Below are positions 36,905 through 45,777 of a stretch of DNA of 64,000 nucleotides, piece by piece. The stretch is from VAZQ01 sp963702695 (GTDB lineage Bacteria; Pseudomonadota; Alphaproteobacteria; Rhizobiales; Xanthobacteraceae): contig CAVPDS010000022.1 in the NCBI GenBank assembly GCA_963702695.1, forward strand, positions 56,988-120,987. The letters are read 5' to 3'. Under the pieces are notes generated by a model, which saw nothing but the letters and a program-made list of their open reading frames with translations, made no database searches and was not told the DNA's origin. A program made the position numbers and the translations under genes. Each line of letters starts with the position of its first letter. The stretch's first letter is position 1.

Positions 36905-38107
36905 TTGAACGCCAGGGCCGAACCCATCCTCATTGTCGGCGGCGGGTTGGGGGGACTCGCGGCGGCGTTGGCGCTGGCGCAGCGTGGACGGCGCGTGCGG
37001 GTGTTGGAACAGACGGTGGAGTTCGGCGCCATCGGCTACGGCATCCAACTCGGCCCCAATGTCTTTCACGTCTTCGACCGGCTCGGCGTCAGCGACGCGG
37101 TGCTGCGCCAATCGAGCATGCCGCCGGCCATCTTGATGCTCGATGCGCTCGACGGCCATGAGGCGGTTCGGATCCCGACCGGCGAGTCGTTCCTGCGCCG
37201 GTTCAAGTATCCCTACATCATCGTTCACCGGGTCGATCTGCATCGCGTGCTGCTCGACGCCTGCAAGGCGCGGCCTGAAATCGAAATGGAGCCCTCGACA
37301 GCGGCCGCGAGCTTCGAGGATTTGGGCGACCGCGTGCGCGTGCGCACGGCCGATGGCCGTGGCATCGAGGGTTCCGCGCTGATCGGGGCCGATGGTCTCG
37401 GCTCGTGCATTCGCGCTCAAATGAAGAACGAAGGCGCGCCGCACCTCATCGGCTATGTAGCGCATCGCACTATCGTGCCCATGGAACGGGTGCCGGAGGG
37501 TGTGCCCAGGCATGAGGTCGTGCTCTGGGGCGGCCCGGGCTTCCATATCGTGCATTATCCGCTGCGCCGCGGCACCATCTTCAACATCGTCGCCGTGTTC
37601 CGCACCTCGACCTATGCCGAGAAGGGTGACGTGGCGGGCTACCGCAACGAACTGGAACAGACCTATCGCGAGGCGCAGGCGCCGATGAAGGCGCTGCTGG
37701 CGCTGATGGACCTCGAACGGCGCTGGGCGATCTCCGATCGCGATCCGGTCCGGCGTTGGCATCGGGGCCGGGTCGTGCTGCTCGGCGATGCCGCGCATCC
37801 GACGCTGCAATCGCTGGCGCAGGGCGCCTGCATGGCGATCGAGGATGCGCTGTGCCTCGCCGAACTGATCCAGGCGAGCGGCGACGATTTTGCGGCGGCC
37901 TTCCGGCAGTACGAACGGGCACGGCTCTTACGCACCGCGCGCGTGCAGCTCGAATCCCGCGCGATTTGGAATTTCTACCATGCCGGCGACATTGCCCGGG
38001 ACGTACGCAACGAGACCACCGCGGATTGGTCCGAGGACCACATGTTCCGATGCCTGGCGTGGCTTTACGATGGTGCGCCGCTGCCGACGGAACCCGGCGC
38101 GCATTGA
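36905..38107 (+). CDS. FAD-dependent monooxygenase (3-hydroxybenzoate 6-hydroxylase-like)
   Basis: A 400-residue class A flavoprotein monooxygenase. FAD motifs: ILIVGGGLGGLAAALALAQR with the following acidic residue in VLEQ, the DG motif SALIGADGLGSCIRAQ and the GDAAHPTLQSLAQGACMAIE site. The stretches FGAIGYGIQLGPNVFHVFDR and HIVHYPLRRGTIFNIVAVF are characteristic of 3-hydroxybenzoate 6-hydroxylases, which make gentisate; salicylate- or 6-hydroxynicotinate-type activity is possible. It starts with TTG at 36905 with a strong GGAGGGAG site 8 bases upstream. It lies inside the dcw cluster, with no gentisate pathway genes nearby. Confidence 0.85.
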   Translation: MNARAEPILIVGGGLGGLAAALALAQRGRRVRVLEQTVEFGAIGYGIQLGPNVFHVFDRLGVSDAVLRQSSMPPAILMLDALDGHEAVRIPTGESFLRRFKYPYIIVHRVDLHRVLLDACKARPEIEMEPSTAAASFEDLGDRVRVRTADGRGIEGSALIGADGLGSCIRAQMKNEGAPHLIGYVAHRTIVPMERVPEGVPRHEVVLWGGPGFHIVHYPLRRGTIFNIVAVFRTSTYAEKGDVAGYRNELEQTYREAQAPMKALLALMDLERRWAISDRDPVRRWHRGRVVLLGDAAHPTLQSLAQGACMAIEDALCLAELIQASGDDFAAAFRQYERARLLRTARVQLESRAIWNFYHAGDIARDVRNETTADWSEDHMFRCLAWLYDGAPLPTEPGAH

Positions 38108-38242
38108 CCCGACGATCATCAGTTCCAACGGATCAGAAATTTCGCGCACGGCCGCCAAGAAAATTACTTGGACTCTCGACGTGCGGCAGAAACTCGATTC
38201 TATTGGCATCGGAGCGAATCACTGTGCGCGCTGGCGGGGGCC

Positions 38243-39163
38243 ATGGGCAAGCACGTCGCGGTACTGATGGGAGGCTGGTCGGCTGAGCGCGACGTCTCGC
38301 TGCGCTCGGGCAAGGCGTGCGCCGATGCGCTGGCGCGGCAAGGCTATACCGTCACGCGTGTCGATGTTGGACGCGATGTCGCCTCCGTGCTGGAAGCGAT
38401 CAGGCCGGACGCTGCGCTGAATGTGCTGCACGGCCGGCCCGGTGAGGACGGCACGCTGCAGGGTCTGCTGGAAATTCTCGCGATCCCCTACAGCCATTCC
38501 GGCGTGCTTGCATCCGCCGTGGCGATGCAGAAGGACGTGGCCAAGCAACTGTTCCGCGCTGCCGACGTTCCGGTCGCGGAAGGAATCGTTGCTTCGCGCT
38601 TCGAGGCGGCGAGGGCGCACGTGCTGCCGCCGCCCTACGTCATCAAGCCGATCGCGGAGGGTTCGAGCGTCGGCGTGTTTATTGTTACCGAGCGTCATGC
38701 CCATCCACCGCAGGAATTGACCCGCGAGGATTGGGCCTATGGCGAATACCTGATCGTCGAAAAATACATTGCCGGCAAGGAGTTGACCTGTGCCGTGATG
38801 GGCGACGAGGCGCTCGGCGTGATCGAGATCGTGCCGACCGTCGCGTTCTACGACTACGAAGCGAAATACGCGCCCGGGGGATCAAAGCATCTTCTGCCGG
38901 CTCCAGTTTCATCCTTTGTTTACCAACAGGTCCGCAGATTAGCGCTCGCGGCGCATCAGGCGCTTGGCTGCCGGGGTGTGAGTCGGGCGGACTTTCGCTA
39001 CGACGACCGCGTGCAGGGGATCGAGGGGTTGGTCTGTCTCGAAGTCAATACACAACCGGGCATGACCGAGACTTCGCTCGTGCCCGAGCTCGCTGCACAC
39101 GCGGGCATCTCTTTTGACGAGCTAGTGCGATGGATGGTGGAAGACGCCTCGCTCAATCGCTGA
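38243..39163 (+). CDS. ddl: D-alanine--D-alanine ligase
   Basis: A 306-residue ATP-grasp ligase that makes D-Ala-D-Ala for MurF. Signatures: VAVLMGGWSAERDVSLRSG, NVLHGRPGEDGTLQGLLE, YVIKPIAEGSSVGVF and CLEVNTQPGMTETSLVPE. Length is that of DdlB. The ATG at 38243 follows a GGGGG run; the frame is open upstream to 38168 without a plausible start. The 3' end overlaps ftsQ by 34 bases. Confidence 0.96.
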   Translation: MGKHVAVLMGGWSAERDVSLRSGKACADALARQGYTVTRVDVGRDVASVLEAIRPDAALNVLHGRPGEDGTLQGLLEILAIPYSHSGVLASAVAMQKDVAKQLFRAADVPVAEGIVASRFEAARAHVLPPPYVIKPIAEGSSVGVFIVTERHAHPPQELTREDWAYGEYLIVEKYIAGKELTCAVMGDEALGVIEIVPTVAFYDYEAKYAPGGSKHLLPAPVSSFVYQQVRRLALAAHQALGCRGVSRADFRYDDRVQGIEGLVCLEVNTQPGMTETSLVPELAAHAGISFDELVRWMVEDASLNR

Positions 39164-40110
39164 CCTGGCTGGCGCGCTGCGCCGGCGCCGCCATCGCCGA
39201 GATGGCGAGCCGGCGCGCGCGCGCAGCGTCGCTGCCGTCGGATGACGACACCGCGGTGCCGTCCGCGCGGTTTGCGCGCCGTGCCTATGTCAAGCTGATC
39301 AACATGCGGCCGCCGCGCGGTGCCGGCATTGCCGCCACCGTGCTCGTGGTGCTCGCAAGCGCCGGTTACGGCGTCATCAAGGGCGATCACATCCCCGACG
39401 TCATCGATGCCTTCAAGGACGCGCGCGACGCCGCCGCTAATGCCGCGGGATTCCGGATCGTCTCGCTTTCGCTGGGCGGCCAGAAGCACGTGAGCCGCGA
39501 GGAAGTTCTCGCCATCGCCGGTATCACGGGACGCACGTCGCTGTTGTTCCTCGATGTCGAGGAGACGCGCGAGCGGCTCAAGACCAATCCCTGGATCGCC
39601 GACGTCACCGTGCTCAAGCTCTATCCGGGCGAGCTGCAGATTGGCATCAAGGAGCGCGAAGCCTTCGCACTCTGGCAGAAGGACGGCCGCATCTCCGTCA
39701 TCTCCGCCGATGGCACGGTGCTCGAGGCGTTCGCCGCGCCGCGGCTGCTGAAGCTTCCGCTCGTGGTCGGCCGTGGCGCCGAAACGCACGCGAAGGCGTT
39801 CCTCGACTTGCTCGACCGCTATCCCGACCTGCGCGATCAGGTCCGCGCCTCGATCTTCATCGGCGAGCGGCGCTGGAACCTGCGGCTCAGGAACGGCATG
39901 GACGTCCGGCTGCCGGAACTCGAGGTCGCGCAGGCGCTCGAACGTCTGATCGAACTCGACCGAGACAAGAAGCTGATGTCGCGCGACATCGTTGCCATCG
40001 ACCTGCGGCTGCGCGACCGCGTGACCGTGCGCCTGTCCGAGGCAGCGGCTGCGGCGCGCGCCGAGAAGGACAAAGAAAAGAAGCCGGCGAAGAAGGAAGG
40101 CAAGGCATGA
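39130..40110 (+). CDS. ftsQ: Cell division protein FtsQ
   Basis: A 326-residue bitopic inner-membrane divisome protein that binds FtsB and FtsL. A long basic cytoplasmic N-terminus (to about residue 60) is followed by one transmembrane helix (GIAATVLVVLASAGYGVI, about 65-82), the POTRA domain (FRIVSLSLGGQKHVSREEVL to IADVTVLKLYPGELQIGIKE) and the FtsQ beta domain. The C-terminus is a Lys/Glu-rich tail. It starts inside ddl (34-base overlap) and its stop overlaps ftsA. Confidence 0.94.
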   Translation: MDGGRRLAQSLTWLARCAGAAIAEMASRRARAASLPSDDDTAVPSARFARRAYVKLINMRPPRGAGIAATVLVVLASAGYGVIKGDHIPDVIDAFKDARDAAANAAGFRIVSLSLGGQKHVSREEVLAIAGITGRTSLLFLDVEETRERLKTNPWIADVTVLKLYPGELQIGIKEREAFALWQKDGRISVISADGTVLEAFAAPRLLKLPLVVGRGAETHAKAFLDLLDRYPDLRDQVRASIFIGERRWNLRLRNGMDVRLPELEVAQALERLIELDRDKKLMSRDIVAIDLRLRDRVTVRLSEAAAAARAEKDKEKKPAKKEGKA

Positions 40111-41429
40111 GCGCCCTCGGGGCCGGTTTGACGCCGAAGATGAAGCCGCTGTCGCCGAAGCGGTCGGCGATGGTGGCGGCGCTCGACGTCGGTACCAGCA
40201 AGATCGCCTGTCTGATCGGTCGCCTGCGCCCGCATGGTCCGCAGGACGTGCTGCCGCGGCGCAGTCATACCGTTGAGGTCGTCGGCTTCGGCCACACGCT
40301 CGCCCGCGGCATGAAGGGCGGCACCGTGGTCGATCTCGCCGCGGTGGAAGAGGCCGTGCGCCAGGCCATCGACCTCGCCGAGCGGTCGGCGCGGATGCAG
40401 CTCGACTCCGTGGTGCTCTCGATCGCCGCCGGACGTCCCAGCAGCGAACTCAAAACTGCATCGATCAACGTGGCCGGTACGACCGTGAGCGAAGGCGACA
40501 TCGCCCGCGTGCTCACGGCCGGCAGCCAGCATTCGGTGCGCCCCGGCCGCGCCGTGCTGCACTCCCTGCCGATCGGCTACACCTGCGACGAGTTGGCCGG
40601 CATTCGCGATCCGCGCGGCATGCTGGCGCGCCGCTTCGGCATCGACATGCACGTGGTGACGGCTGACGTTTCGGTGGCGCGCAACCTCATGCTCGCGGTC
40701 GAGCGCTGCCACCTTGAAGTCGAAGCGATGGTGGCGAGCCCTTACGTGGCCGCGCTCTCCGTGCTCGCCGACGACGAGACCGATCTCGGCGCGGCGCTGA
40801 TCGACATGGGCGCCGGTACCACCACCGTCTCGGTCTTTTCCGGTGGGCGCTTCGTGCATGCCGATGGCTTTGCACTTGGCGGCCGTCACGTCACCATGGA
40901 CATCGCGCGCGGCCTCAACGCCCGCATCGTCGACGCGGAACGGATCAAGACGCTCTACGGCAGCGTGCTCGCTGGCGGCTCGGACGAGCGCGACATGATC
41001 TCGATCCCGCCGGTCGATGAGGATGCGCACGCGGCGCCGCAGTTCGTCTCGCGTGCGCAGCTCGTGCGCATCATCCGGCCAAGAGTCGAGGAGATTCTTG
41101 AAATGATGCGCGACCGGCTCGCGGCGTCGCCGTTTGCGGCCGAGCCGCGCGGGCGCGTGGTGCTGACCGGTGGCGCGAGCCAGCTCACCGGCATCTGCGA
41201 TCTGGCTTCGCAAATTCTCGGGCGGCCGGTGCGGCTTGGCCGACCGCTGGGGATTTCCGGGCTTCCGGAGGAAGCAAAAGGGCCGGCATTTGCGGTCGCG
41301 ACGGGGCTGCTCGTCTATCCGCAGGCTGCGCATCTCGAACACTTTGAACCGCGAGGAACGCGGCACAGGGCGACAGGTACAGGCGGCTATATCGCGCGGG
41401 TCGGACGATGGCTTCGAGAGAGCTTCTGA
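40107..41429 (+). CDS. ftsA: Cell division protein FtsA
   Basis: A 440-residue actin-fold ATPase that anchors FtsZ to the membrane. The phosphate-1 motif VAALDVGTSKIACLIGRL, the 1C-domain region, the DMGAGTTTVSVFSGGRFVHA phosphate-2 site and VVLTGGASQLTGICDLASQI are conserved. The C-terminus ends in a short basic/aromatic stretch (YIARVGRWLRESF) that should be the amphipathic membrane-targeting helix. It overlaps ftsQ by four bases; ftsZ follows after 94 bases. Confidence 0.96.
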   Translation: MSALGAGLTPKMKPLSPKRSAMVAALDVGTSKIACLIGRLRPHGPQDVLPRRSHTVEVVGFGHTLARGMKGGTVVDLAAVEEAVRQAIDLAERSARMQLDSVVLSIAAGRPSSELKTASINVAGTTVSEGDIARVLTAGSQHSVRPGRAVLHSLPIGYTCDELAGIRDPRGMLARRFGIDMHVVTADVSVARNLMLAVERCHLEVEAMVASPYVAALSVLADDETDLGAALIDMGAGTTTVSVFSGGRFVHADGFALGGRHVTMDIARGLNARIVDAERIKTLYGSVLAGGSDERDMISIPPVDEDAHAAPQFVSRAQLVRIIRPRVEEILEMMRDRLAASPFAAEPRGRVVLTGGASQLTGICDLASQILGRPVRLGRPLGISGLPEEAKGPAFAVATGLLVYPQAAHLEHFEPRGTRHRATGTGGYIARVGRWLRESF

Positions 41430-41523
41430 TGGCCCCAGCTACGAGATTCACCGATCGGCCGGCGGCGGGACCGGCCCCGACCCGGCGGCGAAATCGAGCG
41501 CTTGCCCGAACGATGAGGCACAC

Positions 41524-43254
41524 ATGACCATCAATCTGAAAATCCCCGATATCCGTGAGTTGAAGCCGCGGATCACCGTGTTCGGGTGCGGCGGCGCCGG
41601 CGGCAACGCGGTCAACAACATGATCACGAGCGGGCTGCAGGGCGTCGACTTCGTCGTCGCCAATACCGACGCGCAGGCGCTCACCACGTCGAAGGCCGAG
41701 CGCATCATCCAGATGGGCGTGCAGGTGACCGAGGGGCTCGGCGCCGGATCGCAGCCCGAAGTGGGGCGTGCCGCGGCCGAAGAGGTGATCGACGAAATCC
41801 GCGACCATCTATCGGGCGCGCATATGGTGTTCGTCACCGCCGGCATGGGCGGCGGCACCGGTACCGGCGCGGCGCCGGTGGTCGCGCGCTGCGCCAAGGA
41901 GATCGGCATCCTCACCGTCGGCGTGGTGACCAAGCCGTTCCACTTCGAGGGCGTGCGCCGGATGCGGGTCGCGGAATCCGGCATCTCGGAACTGCACAAG
42001 GTCGTCGATACGTTGCTGATCATTCCGAACCAGAACCTGTTCCGGGTCGCGAATGAAAAGACCACCTTCGCCGATGCGTTCTCGATGGCGGACCAGGTGC
42101 TCTACTCGGGTGTGGCCTGCATCACCGACCTGATGGTCAAGGAAGGTCTCATCAACTTGGACTTCGCCGATGTGCGCGCCGTCATGCGCGAGATGGGCAA
42201 GGCGATGATGGGCACCGGCGAGGCCTCCGGCGAGAAGCGCGCGCTGACCGCCGCCGAAGCCGCGATCTCCAATCCGCTGATCGACGACGCCTCGATGAAG
42301 GGCGCGAGAGGACTGCTGATCTCCATCACCGGCGGCAAGGATCTCACGCTCTACGAGGTCGACGAGGCCGCGACCCGCATCCGCGAGGAGGTTGATCAGG
42401 ACGCCAACATCATCGTCGGCGCGACCTTCGACGAGACCCTCGACGGCATCATCCGTGTGTCGGTGGTCGCGACCGGTATCGATCAGGCGCTGCTGTCGCA
42501 GCGACCGGTTTCCGAACCGGAGTTCCGCATTGCCGAGCTGACGCAGAAGCTGCGCTCCGACCAGCAGCGGTTGGCCGAGCGGGTGGAACGTGTCGAGCGG
42601 AACGACGCCCCGCGGCCGTTCATGCATCCGGCCACGGCGGCCGCGCCCGCCAGCTCGGCCATGGAGTCGGCCGCGCACGCTGCGGTGGCGGCGGCGGTGC
42701 TGCCGATGACCGCGATTGAGGAAGTGACCATCCGTCCGATCCAGCCGAAGCCGTCGCTGTTCCCGGATACGCCGCCGCCCGCCGAACCGCAGGCCTATGA
42801 GCAGCCGGCCTCCTTCATCCCGCCGGCGCCCGAGCGGGCGCTGCGCCCGCAGCGCATGCCTCGCATCGATGAGCTCCCGCTCCCTGCCCAGAGAGAACTA
42901 CAGGCGCGGCGCGGCGAACTCCCAGCCGAAGAGCATCCGGAGAAGCGCCGGATGTCGCTGCTGCAGCGTCTCGCCTCAGTTGGCCTTGGCCGCGGCAAAG
43001 AAGAGCAGCAGGCGTCCGAGCCGCCCTCCAATATGCGTCCGGTCATTCGCCCGATGCCGCGGATGGCCGAGCGGCAGCCGGCGCGGCCGGCGCCGCGTGC
43101 GCCCGAGGCGCGCATGCCGGAACCGGTCTCCGAATACGCGAAACGCCCCGTTCACCAAGGGCTGGACCTCCACGGCCGGCAGGCCCCTGTGCATAACCAG
43201 CCGGACGACGACCAGCTCGACATCCCGGCCTTCCTGCGCCGCCAAGCCAACTGA
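41524..43254 (+). CDS. ftsZ: Cell division protein FtsZ
   Basis: A 576-residue tubulin-like GTPase that forms the division ring. The G-box MGGGTGTGAAPVVARCAKEI (about residue 105), FGCGGAGGNAVNNMI and the T7 loop region NLDFADVRAVMREMGKAMMG are present. After the globular domain (about 320) comes a Pro/Arg-rich linker of roughly 240 residues, long even for an alphaproteobacterium, then the conserved tail DIPAFLRRQ that binds FtsA. The start at 41524 is the standard MTINLKIPDI; the open frame upstream overlaps ftsA and is spurious. Confidence 0.97.
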   Translation: MTINLKIPDIRELKPRITVFGCGGAGGNAVNNMITSGLQGVDFVVANTDAQALTTSKAERIIQMGVQVTEGLGAGSQPEVGRAAAEEVIDEIRDHLSGAHMVFVTAGMGGGTGTGAAPVVARCAKEIGILTVGVVTKPFHFEGVRRMRVAESGISELHKVVDTLLIIPNQNLFRVANEKTTFADAFSMADQVLYSGVACITDLMVKEGLINLDFADVRAVMREMGKAMMGTGEASGEKRALTAAEAAISNPLIDDASMKGARGLLISITGGKDLTLYEVDEAATRIREEVDQDANIIVGATFDETLDGIIRVSVVATGIDQALLSQRPVSEPEFRIAELTQKLRSDQQRLAERVERVERNDAPRPFMHPATAAAPASSAMESAAHAAVAAAVLPMTAIEEVTIRPIQPKPSLFPDTPPPAEPQAYEQPASFIPPAPERALRPQRMPRIDELPLPAQRELQARRGELPAEEHPEKRRMSLLQRLASVGLGRGKEEQQASEPPSNMRPVIRPMPRMAERQPARPAPRAPEARMPEPVSEYAKRPVHQGLDLHGRQAPVHNQPDDDQLDIPAFLRRQAN

Positions 43255-43267
43255 ACTCCGCTCGGAC

Positions 43268-43304
43268 GGAGGGGACCCCGGCCGCCGCGGCCCGGGCCCC
43301 CTCC
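43268..43304 (+). terminator. Strong hairpin after ftsZ
   Basis: GGAGGGG pairs with CCCCTCC and an inner CCGGCCG/CGGCCCGG stem adds to it, 13 bases after the ftsZ stop. The following bases (TGGATCGGTTCTGAGTTCT) are only moderately T-rich. It probably separates dcw transcription from lpxC. Confidence 0.55.
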
Positions 43305-43545
43305 TGGATCGGTTCTGAGTTCTAATTGGCTGATCAAAAAGAGAGAATCGCTTTAGCCGAGCCGCGCAAGCCTTGCTCCGTCAGCATCGACGCCAACGCG
43401 GATCGGCCGACCAAATACATCGGGCGACGACGTCAGTTTGCGACGGTTGGAAGGCGCGAATGCGGCTGCTTCAAGGTAACACTCGGTAAGAAAGCGTGAG
43501 TTGGCGTTGTCCGCAACCCCGGTTAAGCTAACTCCACTCAGGGGG

Positions 43546-43563
43546 TTTTGTCGGGGGACAAAA
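43546..43563. promoter_or_regulatory. Inverted repeat upstream of lpxC
   Basis: TTTTGTC and GACAAAA are perfect 7-bp arms around GGGG, 146 bases before the lpxC start, in a 454-base gap. The rest of that gap holds only the ftsZ hairpin and no convincing gene. It could be an operator for a dimeric regulator or a leader hairpin. Confidence 0.35.
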
Positions 43564-43708
43564 GCGCGGACTGTAAGAGATCCATTCTACGAGACCGCGA
43601 GAACGCTTCATCCCCAACCGATAGCAGCAACGCGACCCTAACGGGTTCGCATCGTGATCGGCCGCGCGCCGCCGGGGCAGTCGGCAAGCGAGAGGGTGGG
43701 ACGGGAGT

Positions 43709-44653
43709 ATGAAGAGCGGCAGACAAACGACGCTTCGAGATCAGGCCGTCTTGACCGGCGTTGGAGTGCATTCAGGTCTTCCCGTCACTTTGGTTTTACA
43801 TCCGGCTGATGCAAATACCGGATTGAGATTCATCCGCACCGGCATCGAGAGCGCCCGCGAGCGCGAGATTGCCGCCGATATTCGTGCGGTGACTGCAACC
43901 GAATTTGCTACCGTCCTCGGAGATGCGGCGGGTCCTCTGGTCTCGACCGTCGAACACGTATTGGCGGCGCTGCGCGGTCTTGGCGTCGACAACGCGGTGG
44001 TCGAGATCGACGGTCCGGAAGCGCCGATCATGGACGGCAGCGCTGCGCCGTTCGTGGCCGCGATCGATCGTGTCGGCGTCGAGCCCCTTGATGCGCCGCG
44101 CCGTCATATCCGCGTGCTCAAGCCGGTACGGGTGGCCCTTGACGACGCTTACGGCGAGATCAGGCCCTATGCGCGCGGCTTGCGGATCGAGGCACAGATT
44201 GATTTCGACCATCCGTTGATCGGTCGCCAGGAATTCGTGTTTGACGTGAAGCCGGATGGCTTCCGTCGCGACATCGCGCGCGCACGCACCTTCGGATTCA
44301 TGCGCGACGTGACGAGACTGTGGGGCGCTGGCTATGCGCTCGGCGCATCGCTTGAAAACACGCTGGTGGTCACCGAGAGCCGCGTGCTCAATCCGGAAGG
44401 CGCGCGCTTCCCGGACGAGTTCGTGCGCCACAAGGTGCTGGACGCGATCGGCGACCTCGCGCTCGCCGGCGCGCCGCTGCTGGGCGCCTATCGCACCGTG
44501 CGCGGTGGCCACAAGCTCAACTTTGCGCTGCTCTCGGCGCTCATGGCCGATCCGAACGCCTGGATGCTGGTCGATGGCGAACGCCCCGCCCGCGGTCACG
44601 CCGAAATGCCGGTCGGCTTGGTCGCCCCGGCCTTCGCGCCTGACCTGACCTGA
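43709..44653 (+). CDS. lpxC: UDP-3-O-acyl-GlcNAc deacetylase LpxC
   Basis: A 314-residue zinc enzyme catalysing the committed step of lipid A synthesis. Signatures: RQTTLRDQAVLTGVGVHSGL, TVEHVLAALRGLGVDN (zinc His), DGSAAPFV and FVRHKVLDAIGDLALAG with the HKxxDxxGD zinc/catalytic motif. Length is normal. The 5' gap of 454 bases and the hairpin before it suggest its own promoter. The stop codon lies within a pentanucleotide repeat. Confidence 0.97.
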   Translation: MKSGRQTTLRDQAVLTGVGVHSGLPVTLVLHPADANTGLRFIRTGIESAREREIAADIRAVTATEFATVLGDAAGPLVSTVEHVLAALRGLGVDNAVVEIDGPEAPIMDGSAAPFVAAIDRVGVEPLDAPRRHIRVLKPVRVALDDAYGEIRPYARGLRIEAQIDFDHPLIGRQEFVFDVKPDGFRRDIARARTFGFMRDVTRLWGAGYALGASLENTLVVTESRVLNPEGARFPDEFVRHKVLDAIGDLALAGAPLLGAYRTVRGGHKLNFALLSALMADPNAWMLVDGERPARGHAEMPVGLVAPAFAPDLT

Positions 44654-44658
44654 CCTGA
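44641..44658 (+). repeat. TGACC tandem repeat across the lpxC stop
   Basis: Three TGACC units followed by TGA. The second in-frame possibility is used as the stop (44651-44653), and the repeat supplies a TGA in each reading frame. Such a repeat could slip by five bases and change the C-terminus by a few residues only. Confidence 0.6.
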
Positions 44659-44800
44659 ACGGCCGCTGCCGTCCACCACAGCTTCCGCCACAATCCCGGC
44701 GAATTGTCCGCTTATTGGCTTGGTTTGATTGTCCGATAGGCCGCAGGGTGCCTTGCACTCGACTGCCGCGGCGGGGAACGGGGACGGGACCGTCGGATCC

Positions 44801-45682
44801 ATGGGGTGGGGTTTGTTGACGTCGAAGTGGGTTGATCGACGCGCAGCGTTACTTGCGCGCGCCGTCGCGCTCGTGCTCCTGCCAGCCGCGCTCGGAGCCT
44901 GCAGCTCTTTGACCTCGCTCACAGACTGGATGGGCCCCAAGGAGGACAACTTCGTCGACGAGCCTGCCGACCGCCTCTACAATGAAGGGCTGTTCCTGCT
45001 GAACGCCAAGAGCGATCCCAAGAGCGCGGCCAAGAAGTTCGACGAGGTGGAGCGGCAGCACCCCTATTCCGAGTGGGCGCGCAAGTCGCTGATCATGTCG
45101 GCCTACGCGAGCTACGAAGCGCGCGCCTTCGATGATTCGATCAACGCCGCCAAGCGCTACGTCGCGCTGCATCCCGGCAGCCCCGATGCGGCCTATGCCC
45201 AGTTCCTGATCGGCTCGTCCTATTTCGATCGCATCGCGGACGTCACCCGCGACCAGGGAAGCACCGAGCGCGCCATCGCCGCCCTGGAAGAAGTGATCCG
45301 CAAGTATCCCGACAGTGAATATGCGGGCACCGCGAAAAAGAAGATCGAGGTCGCAAAGGATCAACTCGCCGGCAAGGAGATGCTGGTCGGCCGTTACTAC
45401 CTCGATCGGCACGACTACACCGGCGCAATCAACCGCTTCAAGATCGTCGTGACGCGCTACCAGACCACGCGCCACGTCGAGGAGGCGCTGCTGCGGCTGA
45501 CCGAGGCCTACATGGCGCTCGGCATCGTGGGCGAGGCGCAGACGTCCGCCGCCGTCCTCGGCCATAACTTCCCGGATAGCCGCTGGTACAAGGACGCCTA
45601 TGCGCTGGTGCAAACGCGCGGTCTCGAGCCGAGCGAAGACGCGGGCTCCTGGATCAGCAAGGCCTTCAAGAAATTGATTTAG
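44801..45682 (+). CDS. bamD: Outer-membrane assembly lipoprotein BamD
   Basis: A 293-residue lipoprotein of the BAM complex, which folds outer-membrane beta-barrels. The lipobox (L31-G-A-C34) follows a hydrophobic segment; the start at 44801 gives the right signal length. TPR-like helical repeats follow: ADRLYNEGLFLLNAKSDPKS, VERQHPYSEWARKSLIMSAY, YVALHPGSPDAAYAQFLIGS and YYLDRHDYTGAINRFKIVV. It follows lpxC after 147 bases, as in many rhizobia, but the usual recN is not next. Confidence 0.95.
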   Translation: MGWGLLTSKWVDRRAALLARAVALVLLPAALGACSSLTSLTDWMGPKEDNFVDEPADRLYNEGLFLLNAKSDPKSAAKKFDEVERQHPYSEWARKSLIMSAYASYEARAFDDSINAAKRYVALHPGSPDAAYAQFLIGSSYFDRIADVTRDQGSTERAIAALEEVIRKYPDSEYAGTAKKKIEVAKDQLAGKEMLVGRYYLDRHDYTGAINRFKIVVTRYQTTRHVEEALLRLTEAYMALGIVGEAQTSAAVLGHNFPDSRWYKDAYALVQTRGLEPSEDAGSWISKAFKKLI

Positions 45683-45777
45683 GTCCGTCACGGCGTCTGA
45701 CGTCATCATGCCGCGAAGTGGGGGGCCGAGTACGCGAGCATTGCCGCCTGCGGCCGAATGCTCGATGATCCCGCGCA

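Noticed and set aside
36440..41366. Minus-strand frames at 36440-37810 (456 codons) and 39837-41366 (509 codons)
   Set aside because: Antisense to the FAD monooxygenase and to ftsQ/ftsA respectively.
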